From: Pseudomonas sp. BP8
GTDB lineage: Bacteria > Pseudomonadota > Gammaproteobacteria > Pseudomonadales > Pseudomonadaceae
Length of the DNA: 64,000 bases
Assembly (NCBI RefSeq): GCF_017875955.1
Contig: NZ_JAGINK010000001.1
Location: 3,936,501 to 4,000,500, forward strand
Direction of reading: 5' to 3'
The notes beneath the pieces were generated by a model that was not told the DNA's origin, ran no database searches, and worked only from the letters and a program-made list of their open reading frames with translations. Below, piece after piece: positions 49,856-59,500 of the stretch (the stretch's first letter is position 1; every line of letters starts with the position of its first letter). The position numbers and the translations under genes are program-made.

Positions 49856-50851
49856 ATGCTCAAATCTCTATCCATCGTTTTCACCTGCGCGTTAGCGCTA
49901 GGAACCCTGAGCCCTGCCTATGCGGCAGATCCGGTAATCATCAAATTCTCGCACGTGGTCGCGGACCAGACGCCCAAGGGACAAGGCGCCCTGCTGTTCA
50001 AGAAACTGGTAGAGGAACGCTTGACCGGCAAGGTCAAGGTCGAGGTCTATCCGAACTCCTCGTTATTTGGCGACGGCAAGGAGATGGAAGCACTATTGCT
50101 TGGCGACGTGCAGATGATCGCGCCTTCCCTGGCCAAGTTCGAGCAGTACACCAAATCCCTGCAACTCTTCGACCTGCCCTTCCTTTTCAATGACATCGCT
50201 GCGGTTAACCGCTTTCAGTTGAGCCCACAGGGACAAGGGCTGCTGAAGTCGATGGAAAGCAAGAATATTACCGGCCTGGCCTATTGGCACAACGGGATGA
50301 AGCAGCTGTCCGCAAACAAGCCACTGCAGGTACCCGCCGATGCCCGTGGCCTGAAGTTCCGGGTGCAGGCCTCCGCTGTACTCGAAGAGCAGTTCAAGGC
50401 TGTCCGCGCCAACCCGCGCAAGATGAGTTTTGCCGAGGTGTATCAAGGGTTGCAGACCGGCGTGGTGAATGGGGCGGAGAACCCCTACTCAAATATCTAC
50501 AGCCAGAAAATGCATGAGGTGCAGAAGTACATCACTGAGTCCAACCACGGTGTGCTGGACTACATGCTGATCACCAACACCCGATTCTGGAACGGGTTAC
50601 CGGCGGAAGTGCGCAGCGAACTGGACAAGATCGTCGTAGAAGTCACTGCTCAGGTGAACAAAGAAGCAGAGCAACTCAACGACAGTGACAAGCAACGCAT
50701 CCTCACGGCGAAAACCACTGAAATCATCGTCCTGACCCCAGAGCAACGCGAACAATGGCGAGACGCGATGAAACCGGTCTGGAAAAAGTTCGAAGGCGAT
50801 ATCGGCCCTGAACTGATCCAGGCCGCCGAAGCCGCCAACAAGGCTCAATGA
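49856..50851 (+). CDS. dctP: TRAP transporter periplasmic binding protein, DctP family
   Basis: A 331-residue exported binding protein. The signal peptide (MLKSLSIVFTCALALGTLSPAYA) is followed by IIKFSHVVADQTPKGQGALLF and the family motif with the ligand-binding arginine (GLKFRVQ), then VVNGAENPYSNIYSQKMHEVQKYITESNH, which is typical of C4-dicarboxylate binders. It supplies the DctQM permease encoded next. Its stop overlaps the small-permease ATG at 50848. The ligand is likely a dicarboxylate or related organic acid. Confidence 0.92.
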   Translation: MLKSLSIVFTCALALGTLSPAYAADPVIIKFSHVVADQTPKGQGALLFKKLVEERLTGKVKVEVYPNSSLFGDGKEMEALLLGDVQMIAPSLAKFEQYTKSLQLFDLPFLFNDIAAVNRFQLSPQGQGLLKSMESKNITGLAYWHNGMKQLSANKPLQVPADARGLKFRVQASAVLEEQFKAVRANPRKMSFAEVYQGLQTGVVNGAENPYSNIYSQKMHEVQKYITESNHGVLDYMLITNTRFWNGLPAEVRSELDKIVVEVTAQVNKEAEQLNDSDKQRILTAKTTEIIVLTPEQREQWRDAMKPVWKKFEGDIGPELIQAAEAANKAQ

Positions 50852-51546
50852 TCGCAAGGCAGATGCCGCTGGGGCGGTGTCTGCCAGTCGCCACTCGACG
50901 TGAGATGCCATCGATGAAAGCGCTTCGGCGAATCTGGGAGCACCTCGAGGAAGCCTTTATCGTCTTCCTTCTGGCCGCCATGACGCTGGTCACGTTCATT
51001 TACGTGATCATCAACAATTTTTACAGCCTTTTCTATTGGCTTGCCGAGCACTGGCCCAGCGCAAGCGACCCGTTGTTCGCCATCGGCGACGAAATAATGG
51101 CAATGGCTCAAGCCATGACCTGGAGCACCGCGCTGACCAAGGCGCTGTTTGGCTGGCTGATCTTTTTCGGGCTGGCCTATGGCGTGCGCACAGCTGGGCA
51201 TATCGGGGTGGATGCACTCGTCAAGCTCACCAGCCGGCCGGTTCAGAAGTTCATCGGTACCGTGGCCTGCTTGTGCTGCCTGACCTATGCAGGATTGCTC
51301 AGTGTCGCCAGCTTTGAATGGATTCAGACGTTGATGATTGCAAGTATCGGCGCCGAGGATCTGGGCCACTTTGGCGTCATGCAGTGGCATATCGGGCTGA
51401 TTGTGCCCTTGGGGTTTGCCCTGGTTTTTATCCGTTTCGCCGAAATCCTTGTGCGCATCTTGCGCAACTACCAGACTGGCCTTGGCCTGGCCGATGAAGC
51501 AGCTGACGCGCTAAAGCTCGCCGAGCACGAGGATGACAAGCCATGA
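50848..51546 (+). CDS. dctQ: TRAP transporter small permease subunit, DctQ family
   Basis: A 232-residue membrane protein with four hydrophobic helices and the DctQ pattern (EEAFIVFLLAAMTLVTF, GVRTAGHIGVDALV). The ATG at 50848 overlaps the dctP stop. Starts at 50905 or 50914 would trim a non-hydrophobic lead and are equally plausible. It pairs with the large subunit encoded next, whose ATG overlaps its stop. Confidence 0.9.
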   Translation: MIARQMPLGRCLPVATRREMPSMKALRRIWEHLEEAFIVFLLAAMTLVTFIYVIINNFYSLFYWLAEHWPSASDPLFAIGDEIMAMAQAMTWSTALTKALFGWLIFFGLAYGVRTAGHIGVDALVKLTSRPVQKFIGTVACLCCLTYAGLLSVASFEWIQTLMIASIGAEDLGHFGVMQWHIGLIVPLGFALVFIRFAEILVRILRNYQTGLGLADEAADALKLAEHEDDKP

Positions 51547-52826
51547 CCATTGCTTTCTTGTTCGTAGCCCTGTTCGTCCTGATGTTCATCGGTGTGCCCA
51601 TCGCTATCTCACTCGGCCTTGCAGGCTCCATGACAATCATTTTCTTCAGCCCCGACTCGGTACGTTCGCTGGCGATCAAGCTGTTCGAAACCTCGGAGCA
51701 CTATACCCTGCTGGCCATTCCGTTCTTCCTGCTCGCCGGCGCCTTCATGACCACCGGAGGTGTTGCCCGCCGCTTGATCGACTTCGCCAATGCCTGTGTC
51801 GGGCATATTCGCGGCGGACTGGCCATCGCCGCAGTACTGGCTTGCATGTTATTCGCCGCCCTTTCCGGCTCCAGCCCGGCGACCGTGGCTGCAGTGGGAT
51901 CAATCGCTATTGCCGGGATGGTCCGTTCAGGTTATCCGCAAGCGTTCGGTGCAGGCATCATCTGCAACGCCGGTACGCTTGGCATCCTGATTCCGCCTTC
52001 GATCGTAATGGTAGTCTATGCCGCTGCCACTGAGACATCCGTCGGCAAGCTCTTCATCGCTGGTGTAGTGCCAGGCCTGCTTCTGGGAGCAGCGCTGATG
52101 GTGGCGATCTATATCGTCGCCGTTAAGAAAAACCTGCCCGCCTTGCCGCGCGCAACATTGCGCGAGCTGCTGGGTACGGCGCGCCAGGCCATCTGGGGCT
52201 TGTTGCTGATGGTCATCATTCTGGGTGGCATCTATTCAGGGATGTTCACGCCAACCGAGGCTGCGGCTGTTGCGGCGGTTTACTCTGCGTTTATTGCCTT
52301 GTTCGTCTACAAGGACCTGACGTTTCGTGAAACGCCCAAAGTCTTGTTGGAGTCCGCCAAGCTAAGCATCATGCTGATGTTCATCATCGCCAACGCCATG
52401 CTTTTCGCCCATGTACTGACCACCGAACAGCTTCCACAACAGATTACCGCTTGGGTGATCGACGCGGGCCTGACTCCCGTGACCTTTCTGCTGGTGGTCA
52501 ACATCGTACTGCTGATTGCCGGTGCGTTCATGGAGCCGTCGGCGATAATACTGATCTTGGCGCCGATTCTCTTCCCCATTGCCATGAAACTGGGCATCGA
52601 CCCGATACACCTCGGCATCATCATGGTCGTCAACCTTGAAATCGGTCTGATCACACCGCCGGTGGGACTGAACCTGTTTGTCACCTCGGCAGTGACCGGG
52701 ATGTCATTACCCGCGACCATAAAAGCGGCGATGCCATGGTTGATGATTCTGCTGCTGTTTCTGGTGCTGGTTACCTATGTACCTTGGATTTCACTGGTCC
52801 TGCCGGCCTGGCTGGGTATGAGTTGA
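51543..52826 (+). CDS. dctM: TRAP transporter large permease subunit, DctM family
   Basis: A 427-residue membrane protein with about 12 hydrophobic segments that carries substrate in symport with Na+. Family landmarks are LAIPFFLLAGAFMTTGG, SGSSPATVAAVGSIAI, GTLGILIPPSIVMVVYA and NLEIGLITPPVGLNLF. The start overlaps the dctQ stop by four bases. It ends 87 bp before the TAXI binding-protein gene. Confidence 0.94.
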   Translation: MTIAFLFVALFVLMFIGVPIAISLGLAGSMTIIFFSPDSVRSLAIKLFETSEHYTLLAIPFFLLAGAFMTTGGVARRLIDFANACVGHIRGGLAIAAVLACMLFAALSGSSPATVAAVGSIAIAGMVRSGYPQAFGAGIICNAGTLGILIPPSIVMVVYAAATETSVGKLFIAGVVPGLLLGAALMVAIYIVAVKKNLPALPRATLRELLGTARQAIWGLLLMVIILGGIYSGMFTPTEAAAVAAVYSAFIALFVYKDLTFRETPKVLLESAKLSIMLMFIIANAMLFAHVLTTEQLPQQITAWVIDAGLTPVTFLLVVNIVLLIAGAFMEPSAIILILAPILFPIAMKLGIDPIHLGIIMVVNLEIGLITPPVGLNLFVTSAVTGMSLPATIKAAMPWLMILLLFLVLVTYVPWISLVLPAWLGMS

Positions 52827-52912
52827 TCTCGACTGCCCGCAACCTTCGGCGCTTGCATCAACTACAGTGCAATCACTCTGCATAAAAACATAACAAGACG
52901 GAGAAGTCCCCC

Positions 52913-53863
52913 ATGCGAGTAAAGACACGCTTCGCCCTGCTGGTCGCCACCACATTGGTAGTCAGCACCACAGCTCAGGCCGCGCCAGTGTTCATCAACA
53001 TTCTCACCGGCGGAACCAGCGGGGTTTACTACCCGATCGGGGTCGGCTTGTCGCAGATCTACAGCGATGGCATTGCCGGCGCCAAGACCTCGGTCCAAGC
53101 CACCAAGGCCTCGGTGGAGAACCTGAACCTGCTGCAGGCTGGTCGAGGCGAGCTAGCATTGGCACTGGGCGATTCGGTTGCCGATGCCAAGAATGGCGTG
53201 GAGGAGGCAGGTTTCAAGACACCGCTGACCAAATTGCGGGCCCTTGGCGGGGCCTACCCCAACTACATTCAAATTGTTGCCAGCAAGGAATCAGGGATCA
53301 AGTCGCTGGCTGATCTCAAAGGCAAGACGATCTCGGTCGGAGCACCCAAGTCTGGTACTGAGCTGAACGCCCGTGCGATCTTCAAAGCTGCGGGCCTTAC
53401 TTATCAGGACATGGGTAAAGTGCAGTACCTACCGTTTGCCGAGTCCGTCGAACTGATCAAGAACAGGCAACTGGATGCGACTCTGCAATCGTCAGGGCTG
53501 GGCATGGCGGCCATTCGCGACCTGGCCTCTGTCATGCCCCTCAACTACGTCGCGATCCCGCCTGAGGTGGTCACGAAGATTGGCAACGCGGCCTATCAGA
53601 GCGAAATGATTCCGGCCAATACATATGACGGACAAACCGATGCGGTGCCGACGGTTGCAATCACCAACATACTGGTTACCCGCGCAGACATGTCCGACGA
53701 CGTTGTCTACGAGATGACCAAGCTCTTGTTTGAAAACCTGCCACGGCTGGGTAACTCACATTCGGCAGCCAAGGACATCAAACTGGACAGCGCAGCCAAG
53801 AATCTGCCAATTGCACTGCATCCAGGCGCCGAACGCTACTACAAGGAAAAGGGCGCGCTGTAG
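52913..53863 (+). CDS. TAXI-family TRAP periplasmic binding protein
   Basis: A 316-residue exported binding protein of the TRAP-associated extracytoplasmic immunogenic type. After the signal peptide (to about residue 24) come the family motifs NILTGGTSGVYYPIGVGLSQI and VGAPKSGTELNARAIFKAAG. CGGAGAAGTCCCCC precedes the ATG. It is distinct from the DctP-type protein encoded 2 kb upstream. Its partner is the fused permease encoded next. TAXI ligands are mostly uncharacterised; glutamate, 2-oxoglutarate and related acids are known for some. Confidence 0.92.
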   Translation: MRVKTRFALLVATTLVVSTTAQAAPVFINILTGGTSGVYYPIGVGLSQIYSDGIAGAKTSVQATKASVENLNLLQAGRGELALALGDSVADAKNGVEEAGFKTPLTKLRALGGAYPNYIQIVASKESGIKSLADLKGKTISVGAPKSGTELNARAIFKAAGLTYQDMGKVQYLPFAESVELIKNRQLDATLQSSGLGMAAIRDLASVMPLNYVAIPPEVVTKIGNAAYQSEMIPANTYDGQTDAVPTVAITNILVTRADMSDDVVYEMTKLLFENLPRLGNSHSAAKDIKLDSAAKNLPIALHPGAERYYKEKGAL

Positions 53864-53871
53864 CTGCACCA

Positions 53872-53898
53872 GCGCAGTGGGTTGTATTGCCACTGCGC
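53872..53898 (+). other. perfect intercistronic hairpin between TAXI binding-protein and permease genes
   Basis: GCGCAGTGG pairs perfectly with CCACTGCGC around a nine-base loop (GTTGTATTG), 8 bp after the binding-protein stop and 40 bp before the permease start. It has no T run, so it more likely stabilises the upstream message or partly attenuates, as seen between binding-protein and permease genes elsewhere. Confidence 0.65.
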
Positions 53899-53937
53899 CG
53901 TCGATTCCTTCCAGTGTGGCCATGAGGCAGGCAATCA

Positions 53938-55962
53938 ATGAGTGAGCATCAGGGTATTTCCGCGAACCCGCGAGACTGGCCAAAAACCTTGTTTTACGTA
54001 GCGTTGCTGTTTTCGATTTTCCAGATCGTCACCGCAGCCTTCTCCCCCATCTCAAGCCAAGTGCTGCGCGCGGTGCACGTCGGTTTCCTGCTCTGGGTGG
54101 TATTCCTCAGCTATCCGGCCTATGGCAAGGCCCGTCCCTTCCAACCGCTGGCCTGGCTGCTCGGCGTGGCTGGCATCGTCACCGCCATGTATCAATGGGT
54201 GTTCGAGGCAGATCTCATCCAGCGCTCCGGCGACCTGACGCCAGCCGACATGGTGATCGGCGTGCTGCTGATCGCTCTGATCTTCGAAGCCGCCCGGCGG
54301 GTGATGGGCATTGCACTGCCAATTATCTGTGGGTTATTCCTGGCCTACGGCTTGTTTGGTGAATACTTGCCCGGCGAACTGGCCCATCGGGGCTATGGTT
54401 TCGACCAGATCATCAATCAACTGTCCTTCGGCACTGAAGGGCTATACGGAACACCAACCTACGTTTCGGCTACTTATATCTTCTTGTTCATCCTGTTCGG
54501 CGCTTTCCTGGAGCAAGCAGGCATGATCAAGCTGTTCACCGACTTCGCCATGGGTTTGTTCGGCCACAAGCTGGGAGGGCCGGCCAAGGTTGCCGTCGCT
54601 TCGTCCGCGTTGATGGGGACCATTACTGGCTCAGGAATTGCCAACGTCGTGACCACGGGGCAATTCACCATCCCGCTGATGAAGCGCTTTGGTTATCGGG
54701 CTGCATTTGCCGGCGGCGTGGAAGCTACCTCCAGCATGGGCAGCCAGATAATGCCGCCAGTAATGGGCGCGGTTGCCTTCATAATGGCCGAAACCATCAA
54801 TGTGCCGTTCGTGGATATTGCCAAAGCGGCATTGGTACCCGCCATGCTGTATTTCGGCTCGGTGTTCTGGATGGTCCACCTGGAGGCCAAGCGTTCCAAC
54901 CTCAAAGGCTTGCCCAAAGACCAATGCCCCAGCGCATTCGGCGCGGTAAAGGAAAGCTGGTACCTGCTGATTCCTCTAGTGGTGCTGGTTTACCTGCTGT
55001 TTTCCGGGCGCACCCCACTGTTCTCCGGTATGGTCGGGTTAGCCTTGACCGCCATTGTCATTCTAGGCTCCGCGATCATTCTCAGGGTGCAAAGCTTCGG
55101 CTTACGCTGTGCGTTCTGGATTGCGCTGGGCATTCTATGCACAGGCTTTTTTCAACTCGGTATCGGCGTGATTTTTGCGGTCGTTGCGGCGCTGATGTTG
55201 TTCTGCTGGTTTATCAAGGGCGGCCGCGAAACCCTGACCATCTGCCTGCACGCGTTGGTCGAAGGTGCACGGCATGCGGTTCCGGTGGGGATCGCCTGCG
55301 CGCTGGTGGGGGTAATCATCGGCATCGTTTCGCTCACGGGCGTTGCCTCAACCTTTGCCGGTTACATATTAGCGATTGGCCGGGACAACCTGCTGTTGTC
55401 CTTGATACTGACGATGATCACCTGCTTGGTGTTGGGCATGGGTATTCCAACCATTCCCAACTACATCATCACCAGCTCAATCGCAGCCCCTGCGCTCTTG
55501 GAGCTGGGCGTGCCGCTGATTGTGTCGCACATGTTTGTGTTCTATTTCGGTATCCTCGCCGATCTGACCCCACCGGTCGCTCTCGCCTGTTTCGCCGCAG
55601 CCCCCATCGCCAAAGAAAGTGGATTCAAGATCAGCCTGTGGGCGGTACGCATTGCACTGGCAGGTTTCGTCATCCCGTTCATGGCGGTCTATAACCCGGC
55701 ACTGATGCTGCAGAGTGATAATCTGTGGATGACGGCCTACATGGTGATCAAGACCATTTTGGCAGTAGGCCTCTGGGGAGTTGCATCCACCGGTTACCTG
55801 CAACAGAAAATGGCAATCTGGGAGCGCTTGTTGAGTCTGGGCGCGGGGGCCTTGTTGATCGTGGCGCTGCCGCTGACCGACGAGATCGGTTTCGTGCTTG
55901 GGCTTTTGGTATTACTGCAGCATGTCTGGAGGTCCAGGCACGCAAGGACGGCGAATGCATGA
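53938..55962 (+). CDS. TRAP transporter fused permease, TAXI-associated (4TM-12TM)
   Basis: A 674-residue membrane protein joining a DctQ-like N-terminal part and a DctM-like C-terminal part, the usual permease of TAXI systems. Landmarks are FGAFLEQAGMIKLFTDFAMG, MGTITGSGIANVVTTGQFTIP, GVEATSSMGSQIMPPVMGAV and LADLTPPVALACFAAAPIA. It imports the TAXI ligand with Na+. The stop overlaps the DUF1850 gene start as ATGA. Confidence 0.93.
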   Translation: MSEHQGISANPRDWPKTLFYVALLFSIFQIVTAAFSPISSQVLRAVHVGFLLWVVFLSYPAYGKARPFQPLAWLLGVAGIVTAMYQWVFEADLIQRSGDLTPADMVIGVLLIALIFEAARRVMGIALPIICGLFLAYGLFGEYLPGELAHRGYGFDQIINQLSFGTEGLYGTPTYVSATYIFLFILFGAFLEQAGMIKLFTDFAMGLFGHKLGGPAKVAVASSALMGTITGSGIANVVTTGQFTIPLMKRFGYRAAFAGGVEATSSMGSQIMPPVMGAVAFIMAETINVPFVDIAKAALVPAMLYFGSVFWMVHLEAKRSNLKGLPKDQCPSAFGAVKESWYLLIPLVVLVYLLFSGRTPLFSGMVGLALTAIVILGSAIILRVQSFGLRCAFWIALGILCTGFFQLGIGVIFAVVAALMLFCWFIKGGRETLTICLHALVEGARHAVPVGIACALVGVIIGIVSLTGVASTFAGYILAIGRDNLLLSLILTMITCLVLGMGIPTIPNYIITSSIAAPALLELGVPLIVSHMFVFYFGILADLTPPVALACFAAAPIAKESGFKISLWAVRIALAGFVIPFMAVYNPALMLQSDNLWMTAYMVIKTILAVGLWGVASTGYLQQKMAIWERLLSLGAGALLIVALPLTDEIGFVLGLLVLLQHVWRSRHARTANA

Positions 55963-56387
55963 TCGGCTTGTGCCTGGGGTTGGATGACGGCGTTTGGGCG
56001 CAACTGCCGATGTCCCATTTCACGCTAGCGTGGAATCACAGCATCGAGAAAATACGCTGGGAGGAAGACTACCGCCTCACCCGCGAAGGCTTGGTGTTGG
56101 AAGAAGCCAGGATTCGAGGTAATGGAGCGGGCATGGAGATACCCGATGATGCTCGACTGGAAAATGGCAGTTGGCACTTCCAGCGCACTCTGCCGCCCGT
56201 GCAACCTTTGAAACTAGGACGCACCCCCGAGGCTGGCGACTATCAGCTATGCCTTGAGCAGGTGTGTCACTCCATTAGTCATTGGGTTGGACCGCCCTCT
56301 ACGAGCCAGCCATTCATACAGCTGTGGAGTTGCGAGACAATTGAACACTCGGTACAGAATACCAATCCCTTTCTAGCCACCTACTGA
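55959..56387 (+). CDS. DUF1850 protein, TAXI-TRAP accessory
   Basis: A 142-residue protein of the DUF1850 family, which is regularly encoded next to TAXI-TRAP permeases. The core is FTLAWNHSIEKIRWEEDYRL, then EARIRGNGAGMEIPDDARL. No clear signal peptide is seen. The start overlaps the permease stop by four bases, so it is translated with it. The last about 35 residues have two cysteines (YQLCLEQVCHS). Its role is not established; an assembly or regulatory part in the transporter is likely from the conserved linkage. Confidence 0.88.
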   Translation: MIGLCLGLDDGVWAQLPMSHFTLAWNHSIEKIRWEEDYRLTREGLVLEEARIRGNGAGMEIPDDARLENGSWHFQRTLPPVQPLKLGRTPEAGDYQLCLEQVCHSISHWVGPPSTSQPFIQLWSCETIEHSVQNTNPFLATY

Positions 56388-56508
56388 AATATCACCCGCA
56401 GCGCCCGTATGAGCTGCAAGCCATTAGCGCTCGTAAGCAGTGCGGGCACCGCGGCAGCTCACCGCGACGCCTGCCGTCAAGCAGCGCTGAGGCCTCACCC
56501 AGCGCCGA

Positions 56509-59500
56509 TCAGAAGTCCCGCTTGTAGAAGATATCCAGCGAACTGGCCAGCCCGCTGGCCGCCTCCAGGTAGACCATCTTGCTCAGCTTGTAACGCAGGG
56601 CGATGGTGTTGGCCGGTTCGAATACCCCCACCCCGTAGCGCAGGCTGAGTTTTTCGGTGAGGTTGCCGCTGGCGACCACGCTGGTGCTGTTGCCCGAGCC
56701 TTCGGTATCGAGCTGGAAGTCGTCGATACCGAGGTTCGAGGCGAGGCTGCCGGTAAGCCCGGCACTGCCCGCCAGGCCCAGGCCCAGCGCCGCTTCGGCA
56801 AGCATGTTGTTGTCTTCTCCGGAAGTCCCCAGCGGACGCCCGAGCACCAGGTAGGACAGGGCCTGCTCCTGGCTCATGGCCGGCTCGGAGAAGACGGTGG
56901 TGTTCGGCTGTTCGGCGCTGCCGCTCAAGCGAATACCGGCGATCACGTCATCGACCTGGCGGATCGCTTCGATGTCCAGGTAAGGCTGGTCGAGAGGGCC
57001 TGCAAACAACAGCCTGGCCCGGCGGATGGTCAGGCGCTGGCCATAGGCGCGGTAGCGGCCGTCGGCCAGGCTGAGTTCGCCACGGGTATCCAGGTTATCG
57101 CCGATGTGCACATGGCCGCGCAGGTTGGCGGTCAGGCCAAAGCCGCTGAACGACAGCTTGTCCTGGCCAACCTCGACATCGATATCCATGGCCACGGCCA
57201 TCGGTGGCGCACCCTCTTCGGTCTGGTGACCAATGATGACGGTATCCTCCGAGACCTTGACGGTCGAAGGTGGCAGCTCGCGCACGGTAATCTCGCCCTT
57301 GGGCACCAGCACCTTGCCGGTCACCGCAAGCTTGTCACCGGCCAGGCTGATGTTCAGGTCGGGGGCGACATCCAGCGTGGCATAGGGCTCTACCGTGACC
57401 GGCAGTTGTTGCCCCTGCAGACGCAGGTTCATCGCCAGCGCCTGGCCCCAGGTCAGGTTACCGCTCAATTGTCCTCGGCCAGCTGCACCACTGCGCCAGT
57501 CACCCTGCAGCTGTACCTGCTCGCCAGCGATCAGCGCTTGCAAGGACAGCCCCTCGAGGCTGACCGGTAGCTCTGCACCACTGACTTCGCCGCCGGTGAG
57601 GGCAAGATTGCCATTGACCTGCGGCGCCAACAGCGAGCCGGACAGGCGCCCGCTACCGTTGAGCTGTCCGGCCAGACGCTCGACCATCGGCAGGAATGGC
57701 CGGGCTACCGACAGTTCCAGGCCAGACAGGCGGAAGTCGCCCGACAGCGGTTTGTTCTTGCCCAGCGGGTCCAGGCGCGTCGACAGCATCAGCTCACCGA
57801 GCCGCTCACCACGGAAGTTGAGCGTGGTGTCCACCCGCCGTGGGCCCAGTGTGCTGTCCAGGCGCAGTACCTGGTAGGGGAAGTCGACCCAGCGCTCGGC
57901 GTCACGTACCCGCAGCGTGCCACCACTGGCATCGACGCGAATCGTGCCCTTGGGGCCACTGGCCGGGATGTCCAGGTTGACGTCGGCATTGAGCATGCCC
58001 TGCCAGGCGAAGTCTTTCGGCAGCCATTGGGCCAGGCTGTCGATCGGGAACTGCTTGAGGTGATAGCGCAGGCGCGGCTCCGGCGCCAGGCGCTGGTCTT
58101 CGCCACACAGGCTGGCCTGGCCCGAGCGCCAGCAATGGGCGCCGAAGTCCAGCTGACCGCTGGCCAGGCGCTGCAGCCGTGCCGGCGCCTGCAATTGCCA
58201 ATCCTGGCCGCCGGCCTGGATGCGTCCAGTGGCCAGACGACCGCGCCAGTCGCCCTTGGCCAGTTGTCCGTCGAGGGCGAGGTCAAGCTTGAGCTGCGGC
58301 CCTGCTAGGGCCAAGGTCATGGCCTGTTGGCGGATGTCGCCTTTGCCCGTAACGTCAAGATTGCCCAGGGCGGTCTCACCCAGACGGATATTGGCCGCCT
58401 TGAGCGTGATCTGAGCGCGCTGGGCGTTGTCCAGGCGCGCATCCAGGTCGAGTCGCTGCAGGCGATTTTCGGCCTGGGCCAGTTGCTGCCCTTGCAGGTT
58501 CAGGGTGCCTTGCGGTGCTGCCAGGGTCCCGGCCAGGTCCAGCCGTCCCTTTACCTGCCCCTGCAGGCGTGGCCAGAGCTGGCCGAGCCGCGGCAGATCC
58601 AGGTCGATACGGCCTGCCAGGCGCTGTTGCAGGCTGCCACTGCCATTGATGCGGTTATCGCCCAACTGCACCGCCAGGGCGCCCAGGGTCCACTTGTCAC
58701 CGGCGCCTTCGGCTTCGGCCTTGAGCAGCGCAGGCTGGCCACGCAGACGGCCTTTGAGGTCAAGTTGTGCCTGCAGTTGCAGGCGCTGGTCTTTCAATTC
58801 ACCCTTGCTGCGCAGCGGGCCGGCGAGCGTGCCGGGCAGCTCGGCCAGCCAATAGGCCGGGTCGAGCGCCGACAACTGCAAGTCGACATCCCACGCCAAG
58901 GTGTCGGCAAAGCGCAGGGCCAGGCTTCCAGCGGCCTTGCCCTGCCCTGCGGTCAATGCCAGCTGGGGCAAGCGGACCTGGCGCAGATCGCCCTCGAATG
59001 GGCTGGTCAGGTTGAAGGCGCCGGCAGGCCCATCGAGGTCACCGTTGAACGCGCCTTTATAGTTGCCGTCACGGTAGGCCACCTGCGCATTGAAACGCTT
59101 GAGGGTGACTTGTGGCGCCTCCTCCAGCGGGTACAGACGCAGCCAGGGGAAATCTTGCCAGTCGATCTGCGCGTCGGCCACCAGGCCCTGCTGCCAGTCG
59201 GCATTGGCTTGCAACTTGACCCGCTGCGCGTCGCTGGCGTTCAGGTCAAGCGCAGCGAGTTGAGCGCCCTTGGCATCGACCCGACCGGCCAGGTTCAGGG
59301 CGATCGGCCCCTGCTCGGCGGGCAGGCTGGCCGTACCGGCCAGTTGATAGCCCTTGAGCAGGTCGCCTTCGGCTTCGAGCCGCAGTTGATTCAGTTGCAA
59401 GGTATCGGGCAGCGTAGCGGCGGGCTTGAATGCGTCGGAACGGATACTGAGCTTGGCCGGCAGCTGCTCGGCCAGGGCTTGCAACTGGCCGCTGAGCTGG

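Noticed and set aside
49841..49856. A ribosome-site-hiding hairpin (AGAG-GATT-CTCT) before dctP
   Set aside because: The stem is only four base pairs and would not be stable.
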